Shown in pieces: positions 1 to 7,937 of a stretch of 64,000 bases of DNA; the stretch's first letter is position 1, and each line of letters begins with the position of its first letter. Position numbers and translations under genes: made by a program. The notes beneath the pieces were generated by a model. The model saw only the letters and a list, made by a program, of their open reading frames with translations. It was not told where the DNA came from and did not search any database. The stretch comes from Lewinellaceae bacterium (GTDB taxonomy: Bacteria > Bacteroidota > Bacteroidia > Chitinophagales > Saprospiraceae), in contig JACJYR010000001.1 of NCBI GenBank assembly GCA_020636005.1, positions 1,684,001-1,748,000 of the forward strand. The letters run 5' to 3'.

Positions 1-1935
1 AAAGAAGTCATAATCGCCATCGAGGTCAAAATCATCGGCCTTGGGTATCCCGGTTACATCGGCTGCTATGACGTTAGGGCCTTCAAAAGTATTGCTGCCA
101 AGGTTTTTCCAAAAAGCGACCGGGTTAATCAAATTTGGTTCACCCACAATATCTGACAAGCCATCATGGTCATAATCGAGCAAGTAAAAGAATGACCAAA
201 ACTGCTGGTCGTTTCGGTGTAGCACGGCCTCGATAGGCCCAAAATTGTAATTGCCGAGGTTTTCCATCCAGTCCACCCGGTCCTCCTTTTTTAAAATAAT
301 ATCCGGGTCGCCGTCCCCGTCGAGGTCGTCAATCAGGGGGGAGAGCGTGGACAGGAAATTAAACTGGTTGACATACGAGTGGAAGGCCAGTTGCCCGCTT
401 CCGTCGTTGATAAGGATGGAAATGTTTTTGGCGCTGTTCCACGATTCCCTGTTGACGTAGGCGAACACGTCCATATCCCCATCGCCGTCAATATCGGCAG
501 GGAGAAGTTCAATGATATAGGCCCAGTCCGAAGGCTTCCCCTGTAGCACCAGTTTGTTGTTGAAAGTGGCCGGGCCGTCATTGAGCCAGACCTCCAGCCG
601 GAGCGGGTAGCTCTGGCTGTTTAGCGTCCCCACGCCAATGTCCCCGATCACGTCCACCAGGCCGTCGCCGTTCATGTCAACAGTCACCGGGTGGATAAGG
701 GAGTCGCCGAGCGGTATCCAATGATATTCCTGCGTCCCGTTGTTTTTGTTGAAACCGAAGGTGCCAATCCCGTCCTGATAGGTAAATCCGTAGGTATCCA
801 TGTAGCCATCGTGGTCCAGGTCGGCTACCCCTTTGTGATAAACGAGGTCGTTCAGCCTGATGGGTGCTGAAAAGGTATTATTGCCGAGGTTCTTCAACCA
901 ATTCTGCTTGGATGCCCCGAAATAGACGTCTGGTAGCCCATCCATGTCCAAATCCTTAATAACGTACGATAAATCAGAGTAAGAGTCAATCTGCTGTATG
1001 GAAACAGGCGCTGCGAATGTACCCGGCCCGGTGGCAGTGGCCAGCAAAATATATCGCCCGGGGTTCTCGTCAACGTATATCCACAAATCCGGGTTGCCGT
1101 CGAGGTCGGTATCTGACAACCTAAGATTGTATGCATAACTGGGGAGTTGGTTTTCCGAAATGACAGTAAAGTTGTCGTTGCCGTCATTTTCCAGCACTTT
1201 GTAGATGTCAAATTTTAAGATGACAAAATCATAGTCGCCGTCGTTCCCAAAATCGGCCACTGCAAAATAGGAGTTTGCTTCGTGGGTCAGGGTATCTGGT
1301 GCTGAAAAGTGGCCTGTACCATCATTCTTAAAAAGGAGGACACCGCCACCCTGATTGCCCAATAAATCTATGTCGCCGTCGCCATCAAAATCTATCATTT
1401 CTTGCAGCCCGACATTGTTCAAAAAAGAAGTTTGGTTGCCACTGAACACACCGCCGCCAAGGTTCTTGTACCAGCAGAAATTTGGGTTGTCGTATGTTTG
1501 GCACATAATGTCCAAAAGCCCGTCCCCGTCCATGTCGGCTGCCTTATCATCCCAATAAATGTTTGCATTGATCTCTTTCCAGGTAAAACCCTGCCCTGAC
1601 TGGTACTCCGCGATGTATTTTTTCCAGCCGGAATCAACGATCATTTCAATTTGGCCGTCATTGTCAAAATCTTCAAACATTGCGTGGATGTAATCGTCGT
1701 AAGGGTTTTTATTAATTTCATGGTATCGGAAATAAGTAAAATCCCCGTTCAGGTTCTCCGCCCAATACAGGGGAAAATCACCTCCCTGGGGAAAAATATC
1801 CTCATCCCCGTCCCCGTCAATATCAACCAGGATGGGCTCGAAGTCAAAATCAACAAAAGTCAGTTTGCCGTACTGTGCAGCAAGGGAATAAGGGGCGAAA
1901 AAGAGCAAAAACGCAATAGGGATGGTACGTTTCAT
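1..1935 (-). CDS. Secreted FG-GAP/VCBS-repeat protein, C-terminus outside window
   Basis: A reading frame without stops runs on the minus strand from an ATG at 1935 to the window edge (645 codons), so the 3' end is missing. It begins MKRTIPIAFLLFFAPYSLAAQ-like, a clear signal peptide. The mature part is made of repeated calcium-loop motifs of the D-x-D-x-D-x-x-x-D type (for example DIDGDGDEDI, DMDGDGLLDI, DFDGDGDIDL, DLDMDGLPDV, DLDGDGDPDI), spaced about 50-70 residues apart. These are typical of FG-GAP/VCBS beta-propeller proteins. An in-frame ATG two codons upstream (1941) is possible, but MKR is the more usual signal-peptide start. In Bacteroidota such proteins are usually exported and often carry a T9SS sorting domain at the C-terminus, which cannot be checked here. 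The ligand is unknown. Confidence 0.85.
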   Translation of the reverse strand, partial: MKRTIPIAFLLFFAPYSLAAQYGKLTFVDFDFEPILVDIDGDGDEDIFPQGGDFPLYWAENLNGDFTYFRYHEINKNPYDDYIHAMFEDFDNDGQIEMIVDSGWKKYIAEYQSGQGFTWKEINANIYWDDKAADMDGDGLLDIMCQTYDNPNFCWYKNLGGGVFSGNQTSFLNNVGLQEMIDFDGDGDIDLLGNQGGGVLLFKNDGTGHFSAPDTLTHEANSYFAVADFGNDGDYDFVILKFDIYKVLENDGNDNFTVISENQLPSYAYNLRLSDTDLDGNPDLWIYVDENPGRYILLATATGPGTFAAPVSIQQIDSYSDLSYVIKDLDMDGLPDVYFGASKQNWLKNLGNNTFSAPIRLNDLVYHKGVADLDHDGYMDTYGFTYQDGIGTFGFNKNNGTQEYHWIPLGDSLIHPVTVDMNGDGLVDVIGDIGVGTLNSQSYPLRLEVWLNDGPATFNNKLVLQGKPSDWAYIIELLPADIDGDGDMDVFAYVNRESWNSAKNISILINDGSGQLAFHSYVNQFNFLSTLSPLIDDLDGDGDPDIILKKEDRVDWMENLGNYNFGPIEAVLHRNDQQFWSFFYLLDYDHDGLSDIVGEPNLINPVAFWKNLGSNTFEGPNVIAADVTGIPKADDFDLDGDYDFF

Positions 1936-2141
1936 GGGCATATTTGTCGTAGTGTTTATTGTAAAATTATTTGAAAAAAAGGGCTTGACAGACGATGGGA
2001 GTCCAGCAAAAATGGTCAGTGAGAAACCAGCCTTTAGGGGGAAAACTAAATACAAAGCCCAAAGATAGCAGCATCGGGCAGAAATACGAATAAGGGGTTC
2101 AAAATGGCATTGAAATGAGCCTCGGCGTTTGCAAAAAAAAG

Positions 2142-2261
2142 TCAAAGTGCTTTGATAGTGAAATTCACCGTCAGGAAGGGTGGCATGTTGATGTGACCTT
2201 GCCCTGCGCCGGTGGCTTGGGTATTGGCGCTGGGGCCGGTACTGCCCAAATCGGAGACACG
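2142..2261 (-). pseudogene. Possible 3' remnant of a phage tail-collar-like protein gene
   Basis: One minus-strand frame ending at the TGA at 2144-2142 reads DLGSTGPSANTQATGAGQGH followed by INMPPFLTVNFTIKAL. This resembles the conserved end of tail-collar (microcystin-dependent-type) proteins, which finish with a glycine/asparagine-rich stretch and then H-x-N-M-x-P-[FY]-L-x-x-N-[FY]. No matching upstream domain is visible in the same frame, so this looks like a decayed fragment. The rest of the 1942-2747 gap shows no convincing gene. Confidence 0.3.
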
Positions 2262-2747
2262 TAGCCCTGGGAAAAGCTGTCCTCGACGGTGAGGTGCCCG
2301 AGGGCAGGTTGTGGATAAGCCGAGGCCAACGCTGCTAGCCAGCGCAGTAGGATAGTGTAAAATGGACGGTAGGGGAGGCGACCTGGCATGGCAATTTGCT
2401 TAGATGTTTTAGTGGCAAAATGCTGACCCCTTATAGATAAACGCCATAAAAAGTCAATAGTCATTGAGGTCACTGCCATTGAAAATCAACCAATTGCAAA
2501 AAAAATCCTTATCAGTTTCCCAGGTTGCCATCCAAATTATGTGCTTGCGCCCTTTTTGGGCGGGAAACTGCGGGTAGGCACAGGGTATGTGCCTATAGAA
2601 CCGTAAAGCTGAAACGCAAAACATGGACGAGTGGTGAGGAAAAATTGAGATTTTGTCAGGGCAACATTCTGGACTTGAATTTGGTTAAATACTGGTCGCT
2701 GCAACACAAACCCAATGTCCCTGTCTTTTACGCAAATCAATTTGAAC

Positions 2748-4379
2748 ATGAAAAAAATAGCATTCCTGTCCTTGTTCTCTGCACTTTCATTTTTCCTGAA
2801 CGCCCAACTCGCACCGGAACTAGCGGTGAAACCGACCGAACCATCCCTTACTGCCACCGGGAATGCACCGCCATTTGCAGCCACCATCACGAAGGAGGAC
2901 ATGGAAAAATACCTGACCGTGCTTGCTTCCGACGAATACGAGGGCAGGGAAACCGGTACGGAGGGCCAGCGGAAAGCGGCGGATTACATTGCCGCCCATT
3001 TTGAAAAACTGGGCCTGCCGAAGATTGGCGACGGTGGCACCTATTTTCAAAAAATAGCCTTTACCGCCGAAAATTGGGACAACGGCCAAATCGAACTGGA
3101 AGTGAACGGCGAGCGCTACCGCCATCTGACAGACTTCCTCTCATTCCCCTCTGCCAACAGCGACAGGCCAACTTTCAAAACGGATGAAATTATTTTCCTC
3201 GGCTATGGTATCGACGACCCGAAGTATAGCGATTACAAGGGGGTGGACGTGAAAGACAAGACCATTTTGATATATAAGGACGAGCCTGTGAACGGCAAAG
3301 GGGTTTCATTCCTGACGGGTAACACCGATCTGTCCAACTGGTCAACCGACTGGCGCAAAAAACTGGAGGTTGCCCACCAACATGGCGTCAGCACGGTGCT
3401 GATTGTGGAGCCTGATATAAAGAAGGCGGTCGGGGAGGCCCGCAACTCCCTCTTGAGCAGCGAAATGAAGATGGGCGAAGGTGGCCAGGCCGAAGGGCGC
3501 TATGTCAACAATGCCTTTATTTCCAGTACCATCATGAAAGAAATAGTGGGCGGGAGCAAGTCTAAGAAATTCGTAAAACTGCGGGACGGCATCAAGAGAA
3601 ACGGCAAACCTGCCCACATGGCATTCAATGCAAAATTGCAAATGGTGCAAAAAAAGAGTACCCGCCAATTGATCGGCTCGAATGTGCTGGGCTACATTGA
3701 AGGGAGCGACCCGAAATTAAAAGATGAAGTAGTTGTCGTGTCAGCACATTACGACCACCTGGGCAAGCGGGGCAATTCCATCTACCACGGCGCCGACGAC
3801 AATGGCACAGGGACGAGCACGGTCATGGAAATTGCGCAGGCATTCAATGAAGCAAAAAAACAGGGGCAGGGGCCACGGCGAAGTGTGCTGTGCCTGTTGG
3901 TGAGCGGCGAAGAGAAAGGGTTGCTCGGCTCAGAATATTATTCAGAACACCCCGTTTTCCCATTGGAAAAAACGGTGGCCGACGTGAACGTGGACATGAT
4001 TGGACGCACCGACAAGAAACACGACGGCGACCCCAACTATATCTATGTGATCGGCTCCAACCGCCTCAGCACCGAACTGCACGACATCAACGAGGCTGCC
4101 AATGCCGAATACGCCCACCTCGAACTCGACTATACCTTCAACGCCAAAAACGACCCGAACCGCTTCTACTACCGCAGCGACCACTACAATTTCGCCAAAA
4201 AGGGCATCCCGTCCATCTTCTATTTTTCAGGCACGCACAAGGACTACCACCAACCAAGCGACACGGTGGACAAGATTATGTTCGATAAAATGGAAAAAAT
4301 CGGAAGGCTCATTTTTTACACCGCCTGGGAATTGGCGAACAGGGACGAGCGGATAAAGGTGAATGTCACGGAAGATTGA
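2748..4379 (+). CDS. Secreted M28-family zinc metallopeptidase
   Basis: The 543-residue protein starts at MKKIAFLSLFSALSFFLNAQ, a signal peptide; an ATG 33 bases upstream would bury that signal, so it was rejected. Residues about 130-290 look like a protease-associated insert, and the C-terminal half is an M28 aminopeptidase domain. Metal ligands are recognisable in order: the His of SAHYDHLG, the bridging Asp of GADDNGTG, the catalytic Glu pair of SGEEKGLLGSEYY, the Asp of NVDMIGR and the His of DYHQPSDT. All five are present, so the enzyme should be active. It probably acts in the periplasm or outside the cell, removing N-terminal residues from peptides. It converges with the toxin-antitoxin pair with a 6-base gap. 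Confidence 0.92.
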   Translation: MKKIAFLSLFSALSFFLNAQLAPELAVKPTEPSLTATGNAPPFAATITKEDMEKYLTVLASDEYEGRETGTEGQRKAADYIAAHFEKLGLPKIGDGGTYFQKIAFTAENWDNGQIELEVNGERYRHLTDFLSFPSANSDRPTFKTDEIIFLGYGIDDPKYSDYKGVDVKDKTILIYKDEPVNGKGVSFLTGNTDLSNWSTDWRKKLEVAHQHGVSTVLIVEPDIKKAVGEARNSLLSSEMKMGEGGQAEGRYVNNAFISSTIMKEIVGGSKSKKFVKLRDGIKRNGKPAHMAFNAKLQMVQKKSTRQLIGSNVLGYIEGSDPKLKDEVVVVSAHYDHLGKRGNSIYHGADDNGTGTSTVMEIAQAFNEAKKQGQGPRRSVLCLLVSGEEKGLLGSEYYSEHPVFPLEKTVADVNVDMIGRTDKKHDGDPNYIYVIGSNRLSTELHDINEAANAEYAHLELDYTFNAKNDPNRFYYRSDHYNFAKKGIPSIFYFSGTHKDYHQPSDTVDKIMFDKMEKIGRLIFYTAWELANRDERIKVNVTED

Positions 4380-4385
4380 ACCGTT

Positions 4386-4685
4386 TTAGAAGATGAGCTT
4401 GTCTTGGTCTTGGCGGGTGTCAAACACTTCTATGATAAAAATCTCCATCCCCTCTATCCGGTATATAATCTTATAGACCCCTTCAATCAGCGACCTGTAC
4501 TCTTTGTCTTTGTAAACAATGCTTTTTTCTTCCTTCCCCAAGCGAGGGAAATTTCTCAAACGTGAAGTGGCATCAAACAGTGATTTCCTGAATTTTCTGG
4601 CAGCGTCGGTTCCACTATTACTTTTGCGGTAATCATAGTGCCGTTTTAAGCTCCTCATGGCAGGGTGAGTCCATGTCACGGTCAT
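4386..4685 (-). CDS. ParE/RelE-superfamily toxin
   Basis: The 99-residue protein has the usual length and layout of the ParE/RelE fold: N-terminal helices (TWTHPAMRSLKRHYDY), a basic central helix (RKFRKSLFDATSRL), then YKDKEYRSLIEGVYKIIYRI and EIFIIEVFDTRQD. The R-S-L-I-E-G-V-Y-K-I-I-Y-R-I strand and V-F-D-T-R-Q-D end are classic ParE features. It lies 4 bases downstream of the small gene 4690-4953, forming a two-gene type II toxin-antitoxin operon with the antitoxin first. The cellular target (gyrase or ribosome-bound mRNA) cannot be decided from sequence. Confidence 0.85.
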   Translation of the reverse strand: MTVTWTHPAMRSLKRHYDYRKSNSGTDAARKFRKSLFDATSRLRNFPRLGKEEKSIVYKDKEYRSLIEGVYKIIYRIEGMEIFIIEVFDTRQDQDKLIF

Positions 4686-4689
4686 AGTA

Positions 4690-4953
4690 CTACCAGTTTT
4701 CTGATTCTTGGATCAAATCTTCTTGGCTGATAACTTCACCCCTCAGTATAGCTTCCTCTCCTTCTTCGATTTTATTCAACAAGTCAATTCTGGTAATAGG
4801 CTTGTCCCCTATATATCCAACGATTTCGTCATCCTCTTCTTTTCTATGGCTACCGTTTAAAAGAAGGACATCCCTCACTTTTTCCAACACCTTCACCTCG
4901 TCCATTTCCAGCAGCATTTTGATGAGTTCCAATTTTATGGCCTGTATTTCCAT
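4690..4953 (-). CDS. Antitoxin partner of the ParE-like toxin
   Basis: This 87-residue acidic protein (many Glu and Asp, ending QEDLIQESENW) precedes the ParE-like toxin with a 4-base gap. The N-terminal half (MEIQAIKLELIKMLLEMDEV) is predicted helical and the C-terminal half contains an I-x-x-E-E-x-E-x-I-L-R-G-E stretch, as in many Bacteroidota antitoxins encoded beside ParE genes. The role is inferred mainly from position, size and charge. No DNA-binding motif is obvious. Confidence 0.75.
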   Translation of the reverse strand: MEIQAIKLELIKMLLEMDEVKVLEKVRDVLLLNGSHRKEEDDEIVGYIGDKPITRIDLLNKIEEGEEAILRGEVISQEDLIQESENW

Positions 4954-5065
4954 GTCGAAAATTTTTATTGCAAAACAATCAGGTTAAACCATTGGTTGCC
5001 AAACGCTTTGCAAGGTAAGGCTTTTTATTTGGGCAAGCAAAAGTAGGGAGGCATTTTAAAAACAA

Positions 5066-5097
5066 TTTGTTTTAATAAACTTTTTGTTTTAATTTTG
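5066..5097 (+). promoter_or_regulatory. Bacteroidota-type housekeeping promoter
   Basis: TTTG at 5066-5069 is followed after 20 bases by TAATTTTG at 5090-5097, matching the TTTG (-33) and TAnnTTTG (-7) elements of the Bacteroidota primary sigma factor. It lies in an A/T-rich stretch about 50 bases ahead of the gene starting at 5146. Confidence 0.5.
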
Positions 5098-5145
5098 AGG
5101 CCATTCCTCAATGGCCATCCATGTTGGTTCATAAAACAAAAAGTG

Positions 5146-5850
5146 ATGAAAACGGAAATTTCACCCGCAAAGCTTACTTCATTTTGCAGAAAAAACTGGT
5201 TTACTTTGGCCCTGCTCGTTCTGGGGCTGTACGTCTATTTTAAAAAGGACCTCTCCTTCCAAATCCAAGTGCAGTCGCCCGACAAGGTCGAACAAAACCT
5301 CGCCCGGCAGCCCAAGGAAAAAATGACGGAAAACGCACTGAGCGGAAACACCACCATTGACAAATTGGAGATGCCGTTCATTGGCGGGCAAAAAAGCAGC
5401 AAGCATGCTTTATCTGAGTTGGCCAATACCGAAGAAGCTGACAAACAGGCCTTTATGGAACGTTTTGCCAAAGTGGCCCTGCAGGAACAGCAGAAATATG
5501 GCATCCCTGCTTCCATCATTTTGGCCACTTCCCTTTACCAAAGCTACGCTGGCAAAAGGGAGATTGCCATTGCCGCCAACAACTTCTTCGCCCTGCCCTG
5601 TGCCGGCAGTTGGAAAGGCAACTGCGTGGATGCCCAAGGCCGCCAATACCGCCGCTACCAAACGGCCTGGGCCAGCTTTCGGGATTTCAGCTTGTTTGCA
5701 ATTGGAAACTTTTCTTACTTAAAAGGAAAGGATTACCGCACTTGGGCGGAAGGGCTGGAAAAGTCAGGCATTGCTGATGACAACCGTTTTGCCCAAGACC
5801 TGATGGCGCTCATAGAAGGATACAAATTGTTTCAATTGGACAGTAAGTAA
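5146..5850 (+). CDS. Membrane-anchored glucosaminidase-fold protein, catalytic Glu replaced
   Basis: The 234-residue protein (start MKTEISPAK at 5146) has one N-terminal membrane segment (FTLALLVLGLYVYF), a linker of about 75 residues, and a C-terminal glucosaminidase (GH73-like) domain. Recognisable family pieces are YGIPASIILATSLYQSYAGK, NNFFALPC, W-K-G-N-C and YRRYQTAWASFRDFSLF. In active relatives the helix after I-L-A reads with Glu-Ser (as in ...LESGWG or ...HESMAG); here that position is Gln (Y-Q-S-Y-A-G), so the general acid seems to be missing. It may be a non-catalytic peptidoglycan-binding protein, or another acidic residue may serve. The start upstream at 5095 was rejected because a good promoter lies between. 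Confidence 0.75.
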   Translation: MKTEISPAKLTSFCRKNWFTLALLVLGLYVYFKKDLSFQIQVQSPDKVEQNLARQPKEKMTENALSGNTTIDKLEMPFIGGQKSSKHALSELANTEEADKQAFMERFAKVALQEQQKYGIPASIILATSLYQSYAGKREIAIAANNFFALPCAGSWKGNCVDAQGRQYRRYQTAWASFRDFSLFAIGNFSYLKGKDYRTWAEGLEKSGIADDNRFAQDLMALIEGYKLFQLDSK

Positions 5851-5856
5851 GAAGGG

Positions 5857-5889
5857 AGGGGGTGGGAGCAGGCTTACCTTCCCACCCCT
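5857..5889. terminator. Hairpin between convergent genes
   Basis: A G-rich arm (AGGGGGTGGGA) pairs with TCCCACCCCT across a short loop, between the convergent genes ending at 5850 and 5903. There is no good T-run, so it is a weak terminator or a bidirectional 3' hairpin. Confidence 0.4.
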
Positions 5890-5902
5890 CGCCTTTGCAT
5901 TC

Positions 5903-6484
5903 CTAAATCCGGATGGTTTTTCGCTTTTTTGTAGCAGGCTGCTCTTTGGGGATTTGCGAAGGCGGCAAGGGCGCCTCCTTTTCCTGCTCCTTCATCTCAG
6001 GGATGGCAGGAAATGAGAAATCAAAGTTGAAGGGGTTGCTACCCCAATCGAAGAAGGAAGGCTGTTTGCGGTTGGGCGGCGACTGCTTGATGCCATCCGG
6101 GTTCGGCACCACAAGTACTTCGAGCGGCACCGTTTCCAGTATTTTATCACCTGTGTTGACGCTGGCCGGGAGGATGTAATAGGCGCCTATATCCCGGGGT
6201 TCGAGGTAGTAGGTGATGGTCTGGCTTTGGGTCATGGTGCCGTTGACCATGCTAAAGGAAGATGAAAAATTCGGGCCGCTGACCACGTTGAAATGATCGC
6301 TGAAGTCGGGTGCCTCGAAGTCGTTCCCGTTGGCATTTTCGAGGATAAACTTTACCTCGAAGTTGTTTCCCATCAGGATGGAATCCGTACTGACCTCTAC
6401 GGTGAATTTGACGGGCCGTTCTTGTGCAATGGCGGTGGACAGGAAGGCCGTTGCAAACAGGATGCTGAAAATTCCGTTCTTCAT
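5903..6484 (-). CDS. Short BatD-like periplasmic protein
   Basis: The 193-residue protein starts at MKNGIFSILFATAFLSTAIAQ (signal peptide, ATG at 6484). The longer frame upstream to 6766 reads like non-coding DNA. The mature part (VKFTVEVSTDSILMGNNFEVKF, NDFEAPDFSDHFNVVSGPNF, QTITYYLEPRDIGAYYILPA) matches the N-terminal beta-sandwich of BatD proteins of the Bacteroidota Bat cluster. Full BatD proteins are several hundred residues with a C-terminal membrane segment; this one stops after a single domain and a basic tail (PATKKRKTIRI). No batA, batB, batC or batE gene is next to it. It may be a solitary paralogue with its own role in envelope homeostasis. Confidence 0.7.
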   Translation of the reverse strand: MKNGIFSILFATAFLSTAIAQERPVKFTVEVSTDSILMGNNFEVKFILENANGNDFEAPDFSDHFNVVSGPNFSSSFSMVNGTMTQSQTITYYLEPRDIGAYYILPASVNTGDKILETVPLEVLVVPNPDGIKQSPPNRKQPSFFDWGSNPFNFDFSFPAIPEMKEQEKEAPLPPSQIPKEQPATKKRKTIRI

Positions 6485-6796
6485 AGTTGCTCCGATTTTT
6501 AAAGTTTTAAACGATAAAAAGCATTCAAGAAGAGTGCATTCCGGCTGAAAAAGTTGCATCTGCTCTATTTTTCCGAGCCGTAACGCATGAGCAAATTTAT
6601 GCCCTGTATAAAAAATATCAAAGTTGAAGCAGGTACAAAACCTGGCAGTTCTTTCGTAATTTAGCCATCTGAACAAGTTCCTTTTTATGCTGCTCGCCGT
6701 TAGCTTTTGGTCATTGGTCATTGGCTTTTGCCAAGAGCTGGGGGCTAATAGTTTGCGCACAAACACTGGCGGCGTGAGCTATATCCAATTAATGAG

Positions 6797-7276
6797 ATGA
6801 CAGACTATCAAACCTTACCAGCGAGTACCAGGGTTTGGATATACCAATCCAGCCGTCCCTTCCGGGAAACAGAAATACCTGAACTAAAGGAAAATGTAGA
6901 TCGCTTCGCCCAAAGCTGGATCAGCCATAACCATCAGCTCAAGGCTCATGGCGATGTACTTCACAACCGCTTTATCGTGCTGATGGTGGATGAAAGCCAG
7001 GCCGGGGCCAGTGGTTGTTCTATTGACAAGAGCGTTTACTTTATGAAACAAATCGAGCAAGCCTACGGGGTGGATTTGTTCGACCGCATGACGTTTGCCT
7101 GGATGGAAGGGGAGGAGGTGAAATCTGCCAACAGTGCCGACTTTGCAGCCTTGTTCCAGCAAGGAAAAATTACCGGCAATACCCTCGTTTTCGACAACTT
7201 GGTCAAGACAAAAGGGGAGTTGGAAGAAAATTGGTTGAAGCCCCTCAACGAAAGCTGGCACAAGCGCTTTATTTGA
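6797..7276 (+). CDS. Conserved Bacteroidota protein of unknown function
   Basis: The 159-residue soluble protein begins MTDYQTLPASTRVWIYQSSR and has no signal peptide or membrane segment. The N-terminal pattern T-R-V-W-I-Y-Q-S-S-R-P-F, the segment HNRFIVLMVDESQAGASGCS and the end ENWLKPLNESWHKRFI are familiar from a family found across Bacteroidota, sometimes labelled ABC transporter ATPase in databases. No Walker A or ABC signature is visible here, so that label should not be used. The ATG at 6797 fits the start of the conserved block. It is followed by a simple-word repeat region and a Spo0M-like gene. Confidence 0.65.
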   Translation: MTDYQTLPASTRVWIYQSSRPFRETEIPELKENVDRFAQSWISHNHQLKAHGDVLHNRFIVLMVDESQAGASGCSIDKSVYFMKQIEQAYGVDLFDRMTFAWMEGEEVKSANSADFAALFQQGKITGNTLVFDNLVKTKGELEENWLKPLNESWHKRFI

Positions 7277-7279
7277 TAG

Positions 7280-7393
7280 TTTCATTGCTCCATTGCTCCA
7301 TTGTTTTATGGCCAACAGAGCTCCTCCCAAACTGGCCATCAACCAATGAAGCAATGAAACAGTGAAGAAATGAAACCATGAAACAATGAACCC
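7280..7393. repeat. Simple-word inverted repeat between genes
   Basis: The left part repeats CATTGCTCCATTG-like words; the right part repeats complementary words (AATGAAACAATGAA). The transcript could fold into a long imperfect hairpin. Similar word-play repeats lie at 12035-12115, 43151-43350 and 58660-58700. Confidence 0.5.
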
Positions 7394-7867
7394 ATGTTTG
7401 GAAAAGTAAAAAAATGGCTTGGCATCGAAGGGGTAAAACTAGAACTGGTTTTGCCTGACATGGCCTTTGAAGAAGTGGGTGCAGTGAGTGGTAAAGTACG
7501 CTTTTACTCCAAAAACGCCCAAACGGTGACCCGCATCCGCCTGGTGATGATCGAAACGTATAGCCGGGGCCGGGGAAAGGAGCGCCTGGTAGATGAGTAC
7601 CTGCTTGGCGAAATCACCCTGGATCAACGCATCAATGTGCCGGTAGATGAACAAATAGAAATTGATTTCACCCTGCCGTTTGAAAGCGTCAAATCCGGTA
7701 TGGATGAATTTGGCGACAAAAATCTGCTGACCGGTGGTTTGGCAAAGCTGGCCAAAACAATCAGCAATGTACAGTCAGCGTACCGGATTGAAGCAGAGGC
7801 CAAAGTGGAGGGTACGGCGTTAAACCCTTTTGACAGGAAAATAATCAAATTGATAGGGATTAGATAG
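7394..7867 (+). CDS. Spo0M-like arrestin-fold protein
   Basis: The 157-residue protein begins MFGKVKKWLGIEGVKLELVLP and continues EVGAVSGKVRFYSKNAQTVTRIRLVMIETY. This is the typical start of Spo0M (sporulation-control) family proteins: a beta-sandwich related to arrestins, with G-x-V-x-G-x-V near residue 35 and a long charged strand after it. F-x-L-P-F near residue 93 and a cluster at residues 110-130 complete the core. The family is best known in Bacillus but is widespread in non-sporulating bacteria, where the role is unclear. The protein is slightly shorter than usual. The gene converges with the kinase gene ending at 7938. Confidence 0.75.
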   Translation: MFGKVKKWLGIEGVKLELVLPDMAFEEVGAVSGKVRFYSKNAQTVTRIRLVMIETYSRGRGKERLVDEYLLGEITLDQRINVPVDEQIEIDFTLPFESVKSGMDEFGDKNLLTGGLAKLAKTISNVQSAYRIEAEAKVEGTALNPFDRKIIKLIGIR

Positions 7868-7937
7868 GGATTGGCTTCCTTGAAAAATCTCTTGAAAATC
7901 CGGCGAATCTCCGTATTTGAGATATTGACGAAGCTCT

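Noticed and set aside
2171..2479. 102-codon minus-strand frame
   Set aside because: No family resemblance, and the more convincing tail-collar-like peptide is in another frame over the same DNA.
6485..6766. N-terminal extension of the BatD-like gene
   Set aside because: It places nearly 100 unrelated residues before a perfect signal peptide and contains intergenic word repeats.
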